NCBI GenBank assembly: GCA_016710625.1
Contig: JADJVK010000001.1
Coordinates: 248,001-312,000, forward strand
Direction: 5' to 3'
Origin: Saprospiraceae bacterium
GTDB lineage: Bacteria; Bacteroidota; Bacteroidia; Chitinophagales; Saprospiraceae
Length of the DNA: 64,000 nucleotides
Positions 53,358 to 61,758 of the stretch are shown here, piece after piece (position 1 is the first letter of the stretch; each line of letters begins with the position of its first letter). The notes below the pieces were generated by a model that was not told the origin of the DNA, ran no database searches, and saw only the letters and a program-made list of their open reading frames with translations. A program made the position numbers and the translations under genes.

Positions 53358-54365
53358 TTAAATCAACCCAGCTTTTAAAGAAACCTCCATCATTCTTTCA
53401 ATAGATGCTTTTCCCTTTTCTATCACATAATCTGATAATATAATTTCAGGCAATTCGTATTTCATACATAAATACAATTTCTCCATCGTATTCAATCGCA
53501 TATGTGGACACTCATTGCATGCACAATTATTATCTGGTGGAGCTGGAATAAAGGTTTTCTCAGGTGATGATTTCTGCATCTGATGAATAATACCAGCCTC
53601 CGTCACTACAATAAATTCGGTTGCAGGATTTTCTTTGGTATATTTCAACAATCCACTTGTGGATCCAATATAGTCTGCAATTTCTAATATTTTTGCTTCA
53701 CATTCTGGATGAGCAATCAATTTTGCATTTGGATGTCTTGCTTGAAGTTTTGTGATTTTCTCTAAAGAAAAAATTTCATGCACCATGCAAGCTCCATTCC
53801 ACAAAACCATATCTCTACCCGTCTTTTTGATCAAATAGGCACCTAAGTTTTTATCTGGAGCAAAAATGATGGGTTGATCTTTTGGAATACTTTCAATAAT
53901 TTGAACAGCATTGGTAGAAGTACAACAAATATCCGTTAAAGTTTTCAACTCAGCAGTACAATTGATATAGCTAACCACAACGTGATTAGGATATTTTTCT
54001 TTGAATTTTGCAAATAAAGCTGGTGGACATGAGTCTGCCAAAGAACAACCAGCTTTTAGGTCAGGTAAAACAACTTTTTTGTTTGGAGATAACATTTTAG
54101 CAGTTTCTGCCATAAAATGAACTCCTGCAAAAACAATCAAATCAGCATCGGTTTCGGCAGCTTTTTGAGACAAGCCCAAGCTATCACCAATATAATCTGC
54201 AACTTCTTGAATCTCACTTTCTTGATAATAATGAGCTAAAATTATTGCATTTTTTTCTTTTTTGAGTTTATTAATTTCTGCAACCAAATCAAGTGTAGGG
54301 TCTATTTCTAAATCAAGGAAACCTTTATTAGATAACTTTTCGGCAGCATTAACCAGATTTTGCAT
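53358..54365 (-). CDS. nadA: Quinolinate synthase A
   Basis: A [4Fe-4S] enzyme condensing iminoaspartate and dihydroxyacetone phosphate to quinolinate in NAD synthesis, 335 residues. Family motifs are 'IILAHYYQESEIQEVADYIG', 'VHFMAETAKMLSPNKKVVLP', 'TDICCTSTNAV', 'FAPDKNLGAYLIKKT', 'AHPECEAKIL' and 'NNCACNECPHMRLN', whose cysteines include the cluster ligands. It is alone in its transcript with a canonical promoter at 54404-54434. With nadK 4 kb away this region holds two NAD(P) genes. Confidence 0.95.
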   Translation of the reverse strand: MQNLVNAAEKLSNKGFLDLEIDPTLDLVAEINKLKKEKNAIILAHYYQESEIQEVADYIGDSLGLSQKAAETDADLIVFAGVHFMAETAKMLSPNKKVVLPDLKAGCSLADSCPPALFAKFKEKYPNHVVVSYINCTAELKTLTDICCTSTNAVQIIESIPKDQPIIFAPDKNLGAYLIKKTGRDMVLWNGACMVHEIFSLEKITKLQARHPNAKLIAHPECEAKILEIADYIGSTSGLLKYTKENPATEFIVVTEAGIIHQMQKSSPEKTFIPAPPDNNCACNECPHMRLNTMEKLYLCMKYELPEIILSDYVIEKGKASIERMMEVSLKAGLI

Positions 54366-54403
54366 ACTAATTTTTATTGAATTAAAATGTGGGATTAAGG
54401 ATG

Positions 54404-54434
54404 CAAAGATATAATCAATTATAATGGATTACAA
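54404..54434 (-). promoter_or_regulatory. Promoter of nadA
   Basis: On the minus strand: TTG (54432-54434), exactly 20 bases, then TATCTTTG (54404-54411), 38 bases before the ATG. Confidence 0.7.
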
Positions 54435-54592
54435 AATAAAAGATAATGTGCCGCTATCATTTTAGGAATCATTTTTGAAATGTCTTGTCAAATTTTCATT
54501 TTTTAATAGAAAAAAATATTAAAAAAATTAGTTTTACATACTTTTAGGCAAAAAAGCCGTTAAATACAAAAATCAATATAAAACTTTTATAA

Positions 54593-55696
54593 ATGAAACC
54601 GAATCTCATTCAATTTACATTAGCAGTTGGGTTTATATTTTTTGGAAATATAATGTCTGCTCAAAAATATAGCAACGAATTTTTAAATATTGGTCTAGGT
54701 GCAAGAGCTCAGGGGATGAGTAATGCTATCACATCTGTTACGAATGATGCAATGTCTGCCTATTGGAATCCAGCTGGATTAATGGATATGGGAATCGACA
54801 AAGGGGTTCAAATTGGGGCGATGCACAATGAATGGTTTGCAGGAATTGGTAAATATGACTATTTGGGAATCGCTGTACCCATTTCTGGTGGAAAAAGAGC
54901 ACTAGCAATTTCTGGAATTCGATTTGGAATTGATAATATCCCTAATACTTTAAGTCTTTATCAATCTGATGGAACCATCAATTATGATAATGTAGTCGAG
55001 TTCTCTGCTGCAGATTATGCATTTTTAGCAAGCTATGCTCAGAAAATTGGCAAAGAAAATAGCAAATTGTCCATGGGTATGAATATGAAAGTTGTGTACC
55101 GCCAGATTGGATCTTTCGCTAATTCATGGGGTTTCGGATTGGATGCAGGTCTTCAATACCATTCGGGACCACTGAGATTATCCTTAATGGCACGAGATGT
55201 AACTTCCACTTTTAATGCATGGGCTTTTAATTTTAAAGCAAATGAAAAAGAACAATTGAAATTGACAAACAATGAAATTCCATTGAATAGTCTTGAATAT
55301 ACTTTGCCACAAGTCGTTTTAGGTTTTGGATATTATAAAGAAATCGCAAAATTCGGAATTTTGGGAACGATGGATTGGGTGGCTACTACCGATGGCAAAA
55401 GAAACGTATTGGTGAGTGCAAAACCAATTAGTTTAGCACCATCCTTTGGTGCAGAATTGAATTATAACAAACTGGTTTATTTGAGAGGGGGCATTGGAAG
55501 ATTCCAGCAACAGACAGAATTAGATGGTCAAAAAAGCTGGTTAGCTACTCCAAGTTTTGGGGTAGGTTTGCAGCTGAAGGCTGTGAAAATCGATTATGCA
55601 TATTCAGATATGGGTGATAGTAGAAATAAAGCATATTCTCATGTGATATCTTTAATAGTTCATCTTAAACCAAAGAAAACTTCTAAATTCGGGTAA
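54593..55696 (+). CDS. PorV/PorQ-like type IX secretion outer-membrane protein
   Basis: A 367-residue FadL-like barrel of the UPF0164/PorV group. A signal peptide ends 'NIMSAQ'. The N-terminal plug motif is typical: 'FLNIGLGARAQGMSNAITSV' and 'DAMSAYWNPAGL'. The barrel includes 'IGKYDYLGIAVPISGGKRAL' and ends 'SHVISLIVHLKPKK'. In known T9SS, PorV delivers cargo to the attachment complex; this may be a PorV2-type paralogue. It is a single gene closed by a very strong terminator. Confidence 0.85.
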   Translation: MKPNLIQFTLAVGFIFFGNIMSAQKYSNEFLNIGLGARAQGMSNAITSVTNDAMSAYWNPAGLMDMGIDKGVQIGAMHNEWFAGIGKYDYLGIAVPISGGKRALAISGIRFGIDNIPNTLSLYQSDGTINYDNVVEFSAADYAFLASYAQKIGKENSKLSMGMNMKVVYRQIGSFANSWGFGLDAGLQYHSGPLRLSLMARDVTSTFNAWAFNFKANEKEQLKLTNNEIPLNSLEYTLPQVVLGFGYYKEIAKFGILGTMDWVATTDGKRNVLVSAKPISLAPSFGAELNYNKLVYLRGGIGRFQQQTELDGQKSWLATPSFGVGLQLKAVKIDYAYSDMGDSRNKAYSHVISLIVHLKPKKTSKFG

Positions 55697-55716
55697 TATC
55701 CCATTGCTTTAAAATG

Positions 55717-55758
55717 AAAAAGTTCCAAAGGAAAACGTTTTCCTTTGGAACTTTTTTT
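55717..55758. terminator. Bidirectional terminator, 40-bp perfect palindrome
   Basis: A perfect 20-bp inverted repeat (55717-55736 with 55737-55756) with A and T runs at its ends, between convergent genes. Core arm: AGTTCCAAAGGAAAAC. It overlaps the stop of the minus-strand lipoprotein gene. Confidence 0.92.
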
Positions 55759-56335
55759 ATTTTATTTCCAAAATCTGTTTATCCAAACCAAGTATTTTTA
55801 TTTGCTGATCAATTTTAAAATCTTCTTGATAAGCACCATCTATTTCAAAATCTTTACCAAATTTGTGGTTGTACATCATATCTAATAACGACATAAAATC
55901 TCTTTTCTTCATATCTCCAGATCGATACCCACGATATAGATAAATGAAATTTCTTTCTTTTACATAATAATTTTGAGATTGTAAAAACACCAACCATGGA
56001 GCAGAAGCTGCCTTTTCGCCTACTTCACCAATTTTTGGATAACCAAATGCCGAAAAATAATTTTCAAGCAATTTTATATTCTTTCCATTTCGGGTAGCTT
56101 TTTCCTGAAAATAAGCATCGAATGCTTTTGAAGGCTTTCCATATTTCAAAATAATATCACTGATTGATTCTTTTGGTTCGCTTTGTTCGCTTTCTAAAAT
56201 TTCCAAAAGATACCCTTTTTTCTGTTCGTTTGTTTTGATATTTTCAATGGTGTTTCCGTCTATTGCCTTATTAGCTAATTTGTTATTACAACCAATAAAT
56301 CCGATGATTAGAAAAGTTATGTAAAAATGTTTCAT
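55757..56335 (-). CDS. Putative lipoprotein of unknown function
   Basis: A 192-residue protein beginning with a lipoprotein signal ('MKHFYITFLIIGFIGCNNK', Cys at residue 16). I chose the ATG at 56335 because the lipobox follows directly; an upstream extension to 56443 overlaps the divergent gene. The body is helical: 'AASAPWLVFLQSQNYYVKER', 'GDMKKRDFMSLLDMMYNHKF'. The 'APWLVFLQSQ' pattern is faintly like DUF6624, too weak to assign. Terminated by the shared palindrome. Confidence 0.65.
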   Translation of the reverse strand: MKHFYITFLIIGFIGCNNKLANKAIDGNTIENIKTNEQKKGYLLEILESEQSEPKESISDIILKYGKPSKAFDAYFQEKATRNGKNIKLLENYFSAFGYPKIGEVGEKAASAPWLVFLQSQNYYVKERNFIYLYRGYRSGDMKKRDFMSLLDMMYNHKFGKDFEIDGAYQEDFKIDQQIKILGLDKQILEIK

Positions 56336-56426
56336 GATCATAAGTAATGATAATTTCTTAACAAATTTAAGAACTTTATGTATTTCGATGGCACAATTAT
56401 TGACTATTTGAAAATAAATATTTTTT

Positions 56427-57155
56427 ATGACTACATCAAACAAGTTTACTGAATTTTACGATCAAGAATTTCAAAAATTAGATCACTACCATAAGTTTCC
56501 TTTAATGATGCCATTTGTTGGCTCCCATTTTCAGCAACAGAAAAAGAAAGTTTTGTTTATAGGAGAAAGTCATTATTTACCATTAGAATATTCATTGCAC
56601 TCAAATGCCTATGAATGGTATAATAATTATTCACAAAATGATATAAAACCAACTGAAAATAATAAGGATGTTCTATGTTGGATTAATACAAGGTTTGGAC
56701 CCAATAGCGGTAATAATCAAAAATATTATTCAAGAGCATATTCAATTTATAGAAATATTGATAAATCAATTCTAGATGTATTTAAACCAGATTTGACAGA
56801 CAATATGTTCAGATATGTTAGCTACTACAATTATTTTCAAAGACCAGCCGAAGCTAAATTAAGTATTGAAAACAATAAAATTGATAATGAATTTGCAATT
56901 GAAATATTTAACCAATTACATCAAATCATACAATTTGAATATGTAATTTTTGCAAGCAAAAGAGCTTTTAATGCTTTCAAAAGTGAACAAAATTCACTTA
57001 AAGCAAAAATTAGTTTAGATAATGTTTTTAGTGTACCCCATCCAGGCAGTAAATGGTTTAATAAAATTAACAATTCTTGTCAAATTGATGGTGTTCCACA
57101 CAATGGCAAAGATTATCTAAAACATATTTTATTATCTAATAAAATTTTTGAATAA
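56427..57155 (+). CDS. Unknown cytoplasmic protein, possibly uracil-DNA-glycosylase-like fold
   Basis: A 242-residue soluble protein without a signal peptide. Two spots resemble the ends of the uracil-DNA glycosylase superfamily: 'KKVLFIGESHYLP' near the N-terminus (the GxxP-like loop) and 'VPHPGSKWFN' near the C-terminus (the HPS-like loop), with a central strand 'FEYVIFASKRAFNAF'. These are suggestive only; key residues of active enzymes are not all there. It sits between a divergent lipoprotein and a convergent POT transporter. Codon use looks like its neighbours. The function is not assigned. Confidence 0.6.
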   Translation: MTTSNKFTEFYDQEFQKLDHYHKFPLMMPFVGSHFQQQKKKVLFIGESHYLPLEYSLHSNAYEWYNNYSQNDIKPTENNKDVLCWINTRFGPNSGNNQKYYSRAYSIYRNIDKSILDVFKPDLTDNMFRYVSYYNYFQRPAEAKLSIENNKIDNEFAIEIFNQLHQIIQFEYVIFASKRAFNAFKSEQNSLKAKISLDNVFSVPHPGSKWFNKINNSCQIDGVPHNGKDYLKHILLSNKIFE

Positions 57156-57161
57156 AGTTTT

Positions 57162-58793
57162 CTACACCAACCCCTTTTCTTTCATTATTTTATTCAGCCA
57201 TTTCAGCATCGCAAAACACATAACAGTCGCTGCCATCAGTAGGGCGAAGTTCAGCCAAAAATAATTTGCTTTATTGTCATAGGTGTCCCACATGGTTGCC
57301 AACACTCCTGACAATTTATTGCCTATTGAAGTAGCTAAAAACCAGCCGCCCATCATTAAGGAGGTGATTCTTGGTGGGCTCAATTTGGATACCAGCGATA
57401 GTCCCATTGGGCTAAGGAATAGCTCCCCAATCGTCACCACACCATAACTTATCACCAGCCACCAAACACTAGCTTTGTCGGTTCCGTTATTGGATGCCCA
57501 CACTGCCCCAACCATAAATAGGGTGGATAATCCAGAAATAAATAATCCCAAAGCAATTTTTGTGGCAGTAGATGGCTCCTTTTTCTTCCTTTTTAAATAT
57601 CCAAAAAATGCGACCACCAAAGGAGTCAATAATATCACCCAACCAGGGTTGATCGATTGGCTTAGGTTCGTTGCCCAAAGACTAACTTTTGTGCCATCGG
57701 CAGGTAGCTTTTCAGGAGCTACATTCTTAAAGTAGGGTGGATAATTATATTCCTTTACCACCTTTCCCTCCACTTTTTGGATTCTGAAAAGTGCATCATA
57801 TTTAGGAACAGAGTCTTTGGCATAAGTTACTGATTGTGCCAGTTTTAGGTTGTCAAAAACATTTTTTGTACCACCAGTTACTTCTCTATTAGTATATCTA
57901 TCAGCCCAAGTATTCAATGCCGAACCATTTTGTTTGAAAACAGCCCAAAACAAAATAACTACAGCAAAAATGGACAAAAGGGCTGCTACAGGTCTTTTTT
58001 CATCCGCATCAGCTTTGAAATAAATGGAAGAAAAGAAGTAAATGACTGGAATACAAGCAAATATGAATGCATCAGTTGAGTCGGAGCCAACAATAGCACC
58101 AGGAATCATCCATCCAATTACGCCAAAAACGATAGAAGGTACTAAAATCAATAACACAATGGTGGAAAAAGGCATATCTCCTTCTTTTACGCCTTTTTTC
58201 AAAATAGAATCTCCATAGTGCTTTGTTCCGATTATAAATACTACTACACCAATAAACATCCCGATTCCGGCAGCAATAAAGGCATATCCCCAGCCTAAAA
58301 CGATATATAAAACTGCTCCAAAAAAATTGCAAATGAAAGCTCCAACATTAATTCCCATGTAAAAAATATTGTATCCTTCGTCTTTTTGATTGTTGTATTG
58401 AGGTGTTGAATAGATATTTCCAAGTAAGGTTGAAATATTTGGTTTGAATAAACCATTTCCTGCAATCACCAAAAACATTGAAAGATAAAGCATAGATAAA
58501 TTGTGGATTGCCATCAAACAATATCCTATTCCCATCAGTATTCCTCCAACTACTATTGATTTTTTATAACCAAAATATCGATCCGCCAAAAGCCCACCGA
58601 TGAAAGGTGTTAAGAAAACTAGGGCGATAAATGTGCCATACAAATCAGCAGATTCCGCTTCTGTCATGCCAAATCCTTGTTTGACATCTTTCAGATACAA
58701 CGTAAAAATACCAATCATCAGATAGTACCCGAATCGCTCCCACATTTCACTAAAAAATAAAAACGGTAACGCCTTTGGATGATTTGACCACAT
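57162..58793 (-). CDS. Proton-coupled oligopeptide (POT) transporter
   Basis: A 543-residue POT/PTR2 family symporter in the inner membrane. The proton-coupling ExxER motif is Glu16, Glu19, Arg20 in 'FFSEMWERFGYY'; family signatures are 'GGLLADRYFGYKKSIVVGGI', 'GNGLFKPNISTLLGNIYS' and 'NIFYMGINVGAF'. A soluble insertion of about 80 residues after the middle of the protein ('YTNREVTGGTKNVFDNL' on) is common in Bacteroidota members. It imports di- and tripeptides. A second POT gene lies 0.6 kb upstream on the same strand. Confidence 0.94.
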   Translation of the reverse strand: MWSNHPKALPFLFFSEMWERFGYYLMIGIFTLYLKDVKQGFGMTEAESADLYGTFIALVFLTPFIGGLLADRYFGYKKSIVVGGILMGIGYCLMAIHNLSMLYLSMFLVIAGNGLFKPNISTLLGNIYSTPQYNNQKDEGYNIFYMGINVGAFICNFFGAVLYIVLGWGYAFIAAGIGMFIGVVVFIIGTKHYGDSILKKGVKEGDMPFSTIVLLILVPSIVFGVIGWMIPGAIVGSDSTDAFIFACIPVIYFFSSIYFKADADEKRPVAALLSIFAVVILFWAVFKQNGSALNTWADRYTNREVTGGTKNVFDNLKLAQSVTYAKDSVPKYDALFRIQKVEGKVVKEYNYPPYFKNVAPEKLPADGTKVSLWATNLSQSINPGWVILLTPLVVAFFGYLKRKKKEPSTATKIALGLFISGLSTLFMVGAVWASNNGTDKASVWWLVISYGVVTIGELFLSPMGLSLVSKLSPPRITSLMMGGWFLATSIGNKLSGVLATMWDTYDNKANYFWLNFALLMAATVMCFAMLKWLNKIMKEKGLV

Positions 58794-58884
58794 AATTTAA
58801 AATTTAAGCACAAAATAGGAATAGATATTTAAAAGTTTCAAAAAATATGATACATTTGTAATAGAGCTTTAAATAAATTTAAAA

Positions 58885-59304
58885 ATGTTAAAATTACTTT
58901 TTTTAACTGTTTTCTTTTCTATTTTTTCCAGAAAGTCTGGACTTTAGTTTAGATGATTTTTATTAAGTATTTGATAAATGGAGAATCTTATATTTAAAAA
59001 CAATAGTAAGGGCCCGTTTAAGGGAGAACTGAAATTCAGAGGAATTAAGGCAAAAGAAAAATTTATCAAATATTTTGTGATTGATTTTTATATATTGATG
59101 AAAATATAGAAAATACTTAGTAAGGGTTTGCTGATGGATCTTTTTATAATGAATTGATTAACATTTCTCAAGATTCGATTAAAGAATTGACCCTTTTAAA
59201 AAAGGCTTATAAAAATGTAACCTATAATTACGCAGAGGGAAACTAATTTCACCGTAGGTTTTGAAGATAAAATGGGATTTTGGGTTTTTGAAAGAAAAGA
59301 ATAA
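58885..59304 (+). pseudogene. Decayed small exported protein gene
   Basis: Between the two POT genes, on the opposite strand, an ATG at 58885 starts a signal-like stretch ('MLKLLFLTVFFSIF') that stops early. Coding-like pieces continue in other frames: 'SLDFSLDDFY', 'FADGSFYNELINISQDSIKE' with 'LTLLKKAYKNVTYNYAEG', and 'NFTVGFEDKMGFWVFERKE' ending at 59304. At least four shifts or stops would have to be repaired. It could be a real pseudogene or a region of dense read error. A TACATTTG box at 58851-58858 lacks a spaced -33. The family is not recognised. Confidence 0.55.
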
Positions 59305-59331
59305 AAATTCCTTTGAATATAAACTAAAGAT

Positions 59332-59372
59332 AAGTAAAAGAAGTTGTCAAATTGACAACTTCTTTTACTTTT
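59332..59372. terminator. Bidirectional terminator, 19-bp stem
   Basis: Perfect 19-bp arms (59332-59350 and 59352-59370) around one central base, with T at the right end; core arm AAGAAGTTGTCAA. It lies between the decayed plus-strand gene and the end of the second POT gene. Confidence 0.88.
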
Positions 59373-59380
59373 AATGTTAT

Positions 59381-60892
59381 CTATCTTATTCCATTCATCA
59401 TGTTCTCCAATTTCTTGCTTAACAAGAAAACAATTAGAGCTGCTACACCTGAGAAACATACAAATACGATGAAATAGGTGTATAAATCGCTAATTTGTAT
59501 TCCTAATAGTGTAGGATAATAGTTGGTTTTTGCATCTGGATACAATGAGCTGAACAAGCCAGCCAATTTATTACCCGTTGCAATTGCCAAAAACCAAACA
59601 CCCATCATCAATGATGTAAATCTTGCAGGTGTCAATTTATTCACCATAGACAATCCAATTGGTGATAACCAAAGTTCTCCAATTGTATGTAAAAAATACA
59701 GCCCAGTAAGGAAAATAATGCTTGCCCCACCAGCAGGGATACTTTTAGCTCCCATAGAGATAAACAAAAATCCAGCAGCTAAGAATGCCAATCCAATCGA
59801 CATTTTTCTTGGTGATGCAGGCTCCATTCCTTTTTTATTCAACCATGCCCAAAACATAGTTAAAATTGGTGCCAATAATATGATAAACCCCGCATTGAAA
59901 CTTTGGAAATAACTTGCTGGCATAACCCATCCTAAGATATTTCTATTCGTTTGCTCCTCTGCAAAGAAAGTTAATGAAGCACCTGCTTGCTCAAAACACA
60001 TCCAGAAGAAAACAACGAAAATCATCAAGGTTATGATTACCCATAATCTTTCTTTTTCTACTTTAGAAAGTGTTTTATCTGTTATGATTACAAAAGGAGC
60101 TACAACAGTCATTGAATAGATTAGACTTCCCCAAAGATCAACTCCAAAGTAAAAATAAATCAAACTAAACATCACTGCAATTCCCCCAAATAGAATTCCT
60201 AACTGTTGTGTTGAGAATGATCCTCCTTCATTATTACTTCCAGCATCATTATCTCTCACTTTATTAGGCAGCACTCCTAATTGTTCGCCACTAGGTGATA
60301 TAACGTATTTATCTTTTGTAAAATAAAAAATAATTAATGCTATTATCATTCCTATGCCTGCTGCTAAAAAGCCCCATTTGAAATCTACCTTCTCCCCTAA
60401 ATATCCGCAAACCAAAGGAGATAAAAATGCTCCAGCATTTATCCCCATATAAAAAATGGTATAGGCTGCATCTTTTCTGCTATCTGTATCTTCATATAAT
60501 TGGCCAACCATTGTAGAAATGTTTGGTTTGAAAAATCCATTTCCAAAAATTAAAAATGCTAATCCACCCCACATTAAGGATACTGCTAAGCTATTATTTG
60601 CAACAGAGGAGGCACTTAAAAACATGAAAAATTGACCGATAGCCATCATTATTCCACCAACAAATATGGATTTTCGATTTCCCCAATATCTATCGGCAAC
60701 ATATCCTCCAATCAATGGCGTTAAATAAACCAAACCAGTGTAACTTCCGTAAATATTGGAAGACAAAGCTTTGTCTCCATTGAAGAGCATTTTTGTCATA
60801 TACAAAATAAAAATTGCCCTCATTCCATAATAGCTGAATCTCTCCCAAAACTCAGTTGCAAACAAAACATAAAGACCCTTTGGATGTTTCAT
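59381..60892 (-). CDS. Proton-coupled oligopeptide (POT) transporter, second copy
   Basis: A 503-residue POT family symporter, clearly a paralogue of the first but without its long insertion. The ExxER motif is in 'FATEFWERFSYYGMR' (Glu14, Glu17, Arg18); other signatures are 'GGYVADRYWGNRKSIFVGGI', 'GNGFFKPNISTMVGQLYE' and 'YTIFYMGINAGAFLSPLVCG'. The two are too diverged for a recent tandem copy. It imports small peptides, probably with different range from its neighbour. A promoter lies at 60933-60962. Confidence 0.94.
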   Translation of the reverse strand: MKHPKGLYVLFATEFWERFSYYGMRAIFILYMTKMLFNGDKALSSNIYGSYTGLVYLTPLIGGYVADRYWGNRKSIFVGGIMMAIGQFFMFLSASSVANNSLAVSLMWGGLAFLIFGNGFFKPNISTMVGQLYEDTDSRKDAAYTIFYMGINAGAFLSPLVCGYLGEKVDFKWGFLAAGIGMIIALIIFYFTKDKYVISPSGEQLGVLPNKVRDNDAGSNNEGGSFSTQQLGILFGGIAVMFSLIYFYFGVDLWGSLIYSMTVVAPFVIITDKTLSKVEKERLWVIITLMIFVVFFWMCFEQAGASLTFFAEEQTNRNILGWVMPASYFQSFNAGFIILLAPILTMFWAWLNKKGMEPASPRKMSIGLAFLAAGFLFISMGAKSIPAGGASIIFLTGLYFLHTIGELWLSPIGLSMVNKLTPARFTSLMMGVWFLAIATGNKLAGLFSSLYPDAKTNYYPTLLGIQISDLYTYFIVFVCFSGVAALIVFLLSKKLENMMNGIR

Positions 60893-60932
60893 TGTAAATT
60901 TTTAAAATTTGTTAATTAATAAGCATTTTGCT

Positions 60933-60962
60933 CAAAAATAGAATATTTGACTTTAATTGCAA
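60933..60962 (-). promoter_or_regulatory. Promoter of the second POT gene
   Basis: On the minus strand: TTG (60960-60962), 19 bases, then TATTTTTG (60933-60940), 40 bases before the ATG. Confidence 0.55.
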
Positions 60963-61018
60963 TACTTTTTGGTTAAAAATGCTGATTTTTCTTTATTCAC
61001 CACATATAATTTTCACCA

Positions 61019-61597
61019 CTACCCTTTCAAATTGGTTGTAGTATCCAATTTCCAACCCATACTTTCTACCATAAACCGTATCACTTCCAACATTTTATCT
61101 CCTTCTTTCATCGCCGCATCTTTCAATCCACTTGTTTCCACCTTCTTTTTGATAAAATCTTTTGCATTTGCATTTATTTTATTGTAGTCTTCGGTAGTAA
61201 ATGAATTAAATGAACCTTCTGTAATATCGTAGTAGTCCAAATCATGATCTATGGATAGGATTTCAGGTTCTGGAAGTTTGCTGATGCTAATTGTTTTCGT
61301 CATCGGATTAGACTTGAAAATAATTTTATTCATATCATAACCCATCGAAACTTTCGCCTTTATTCTAACTAAAGCCTTTTTTTGGAAAAAACTGATATTG
61401 TAGCCCCAATAATCTTTATAATCATACACTTCGGTGAAATAGCCCTCCACATTGATGACTTTACAAACATTTTTAATTTTTTCCAGCATCACTTGTGAAT
61501 TCTCTGTGGATACGTGCCCTTTGAAAAAATAACTATTTATTAAAAAACCTAAAGCAAATGTGCCCACAACAAGGAGTATTAATCCAATATTTCTCAT
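61019..61597 (-). CDS. DUF4230 membrane-anchored protein
   Basis: A 192-residue protein with an N-terminal anchor ('IGLILLVVGTFALGFLINSY') and a DUF4230 domain ('MLEKIKNVCKVINVEGYFTE', 'KKALVRIKAKVSMGYDMNKI', 'ISISKLPEPEILSIDHDLDY'). The family has an all-beta core and helical tail and no known function. It is divergent from rimP, with 161 bases between starts. Confidence 0.82.
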   Translation of the reverse strand: MRNIGLILLVVGTFALGFLINSYFFKGHVSTENSQVMLEKIKNVCKVINVEGYFTEVYDYKDYWGYNISFFQKKALVRIKAKVSMGYDMNKIIFKSNPMTKTISISKLPEPEILSIDHDLDYYDITEGSFNSFTTEDYNKINANAKDFIKKKVETSGLKDAAMKEGDKMLEVIRFMVESMGWKLDTTTNLKG

Positions 61598-61658
61598 AAC
61601 TTATTCATTTCACGGCTAAATATACTATTATTCGTTCAAAAGAAAAGAACATAAAATT

Positions 61659-61689
61659 TTGTATTTTTAATTATTTCTGACTAACTTTG
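61659..61689 (+). promoter_or_regulatory. Promoter of the rimP-nusA operon
   Basis: TTG (61659-61661), exactly 20 bases, then TAACTTTG (61682-61689). It shows that an in-frame start at 61687 is not used; the ATG at 61759 is. Confidence 0.7.
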
Positions 61690-61710
61690 TGCCATCGAGG
61701 TAATAGAGCT

Positions 61711-61742
61711 AAGAGAGGGAACTTTGGTTCCCTCTTTTTTTT
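61711..61742 (+). terminator. Terminator-like hairpin in the rimP leader (possible attenuator)
   Basis: An 8-bp perfect stem (GAGGGAAC / GTTCCCTC) with a TTTG loop and eight T, lying between the promoter and rimP. A-U pairs extend it. A six-base outer pairing, AGGTAA (61698-61703) with TTACCT (61741-61746), encloses it and would compete with the T tail. It could attenuate the operon that encodes NusA. Confidence 0.65.
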
Positions 61743-61758
61743 ACCTAAAATTTACATT

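Noticed and set aside
57162..60892. Recent tandem duplication of the POT genes
   Set aside because: The two proteins differ widely in sequence, and one has an insertion of about 80 residues; they share only family motifs.
61687..61758. Longer RimP start at 61687
   Set aside because: The codons lie on the promoter -7 box and the terminator-like hairpin, and RimP homology begins at 61759.
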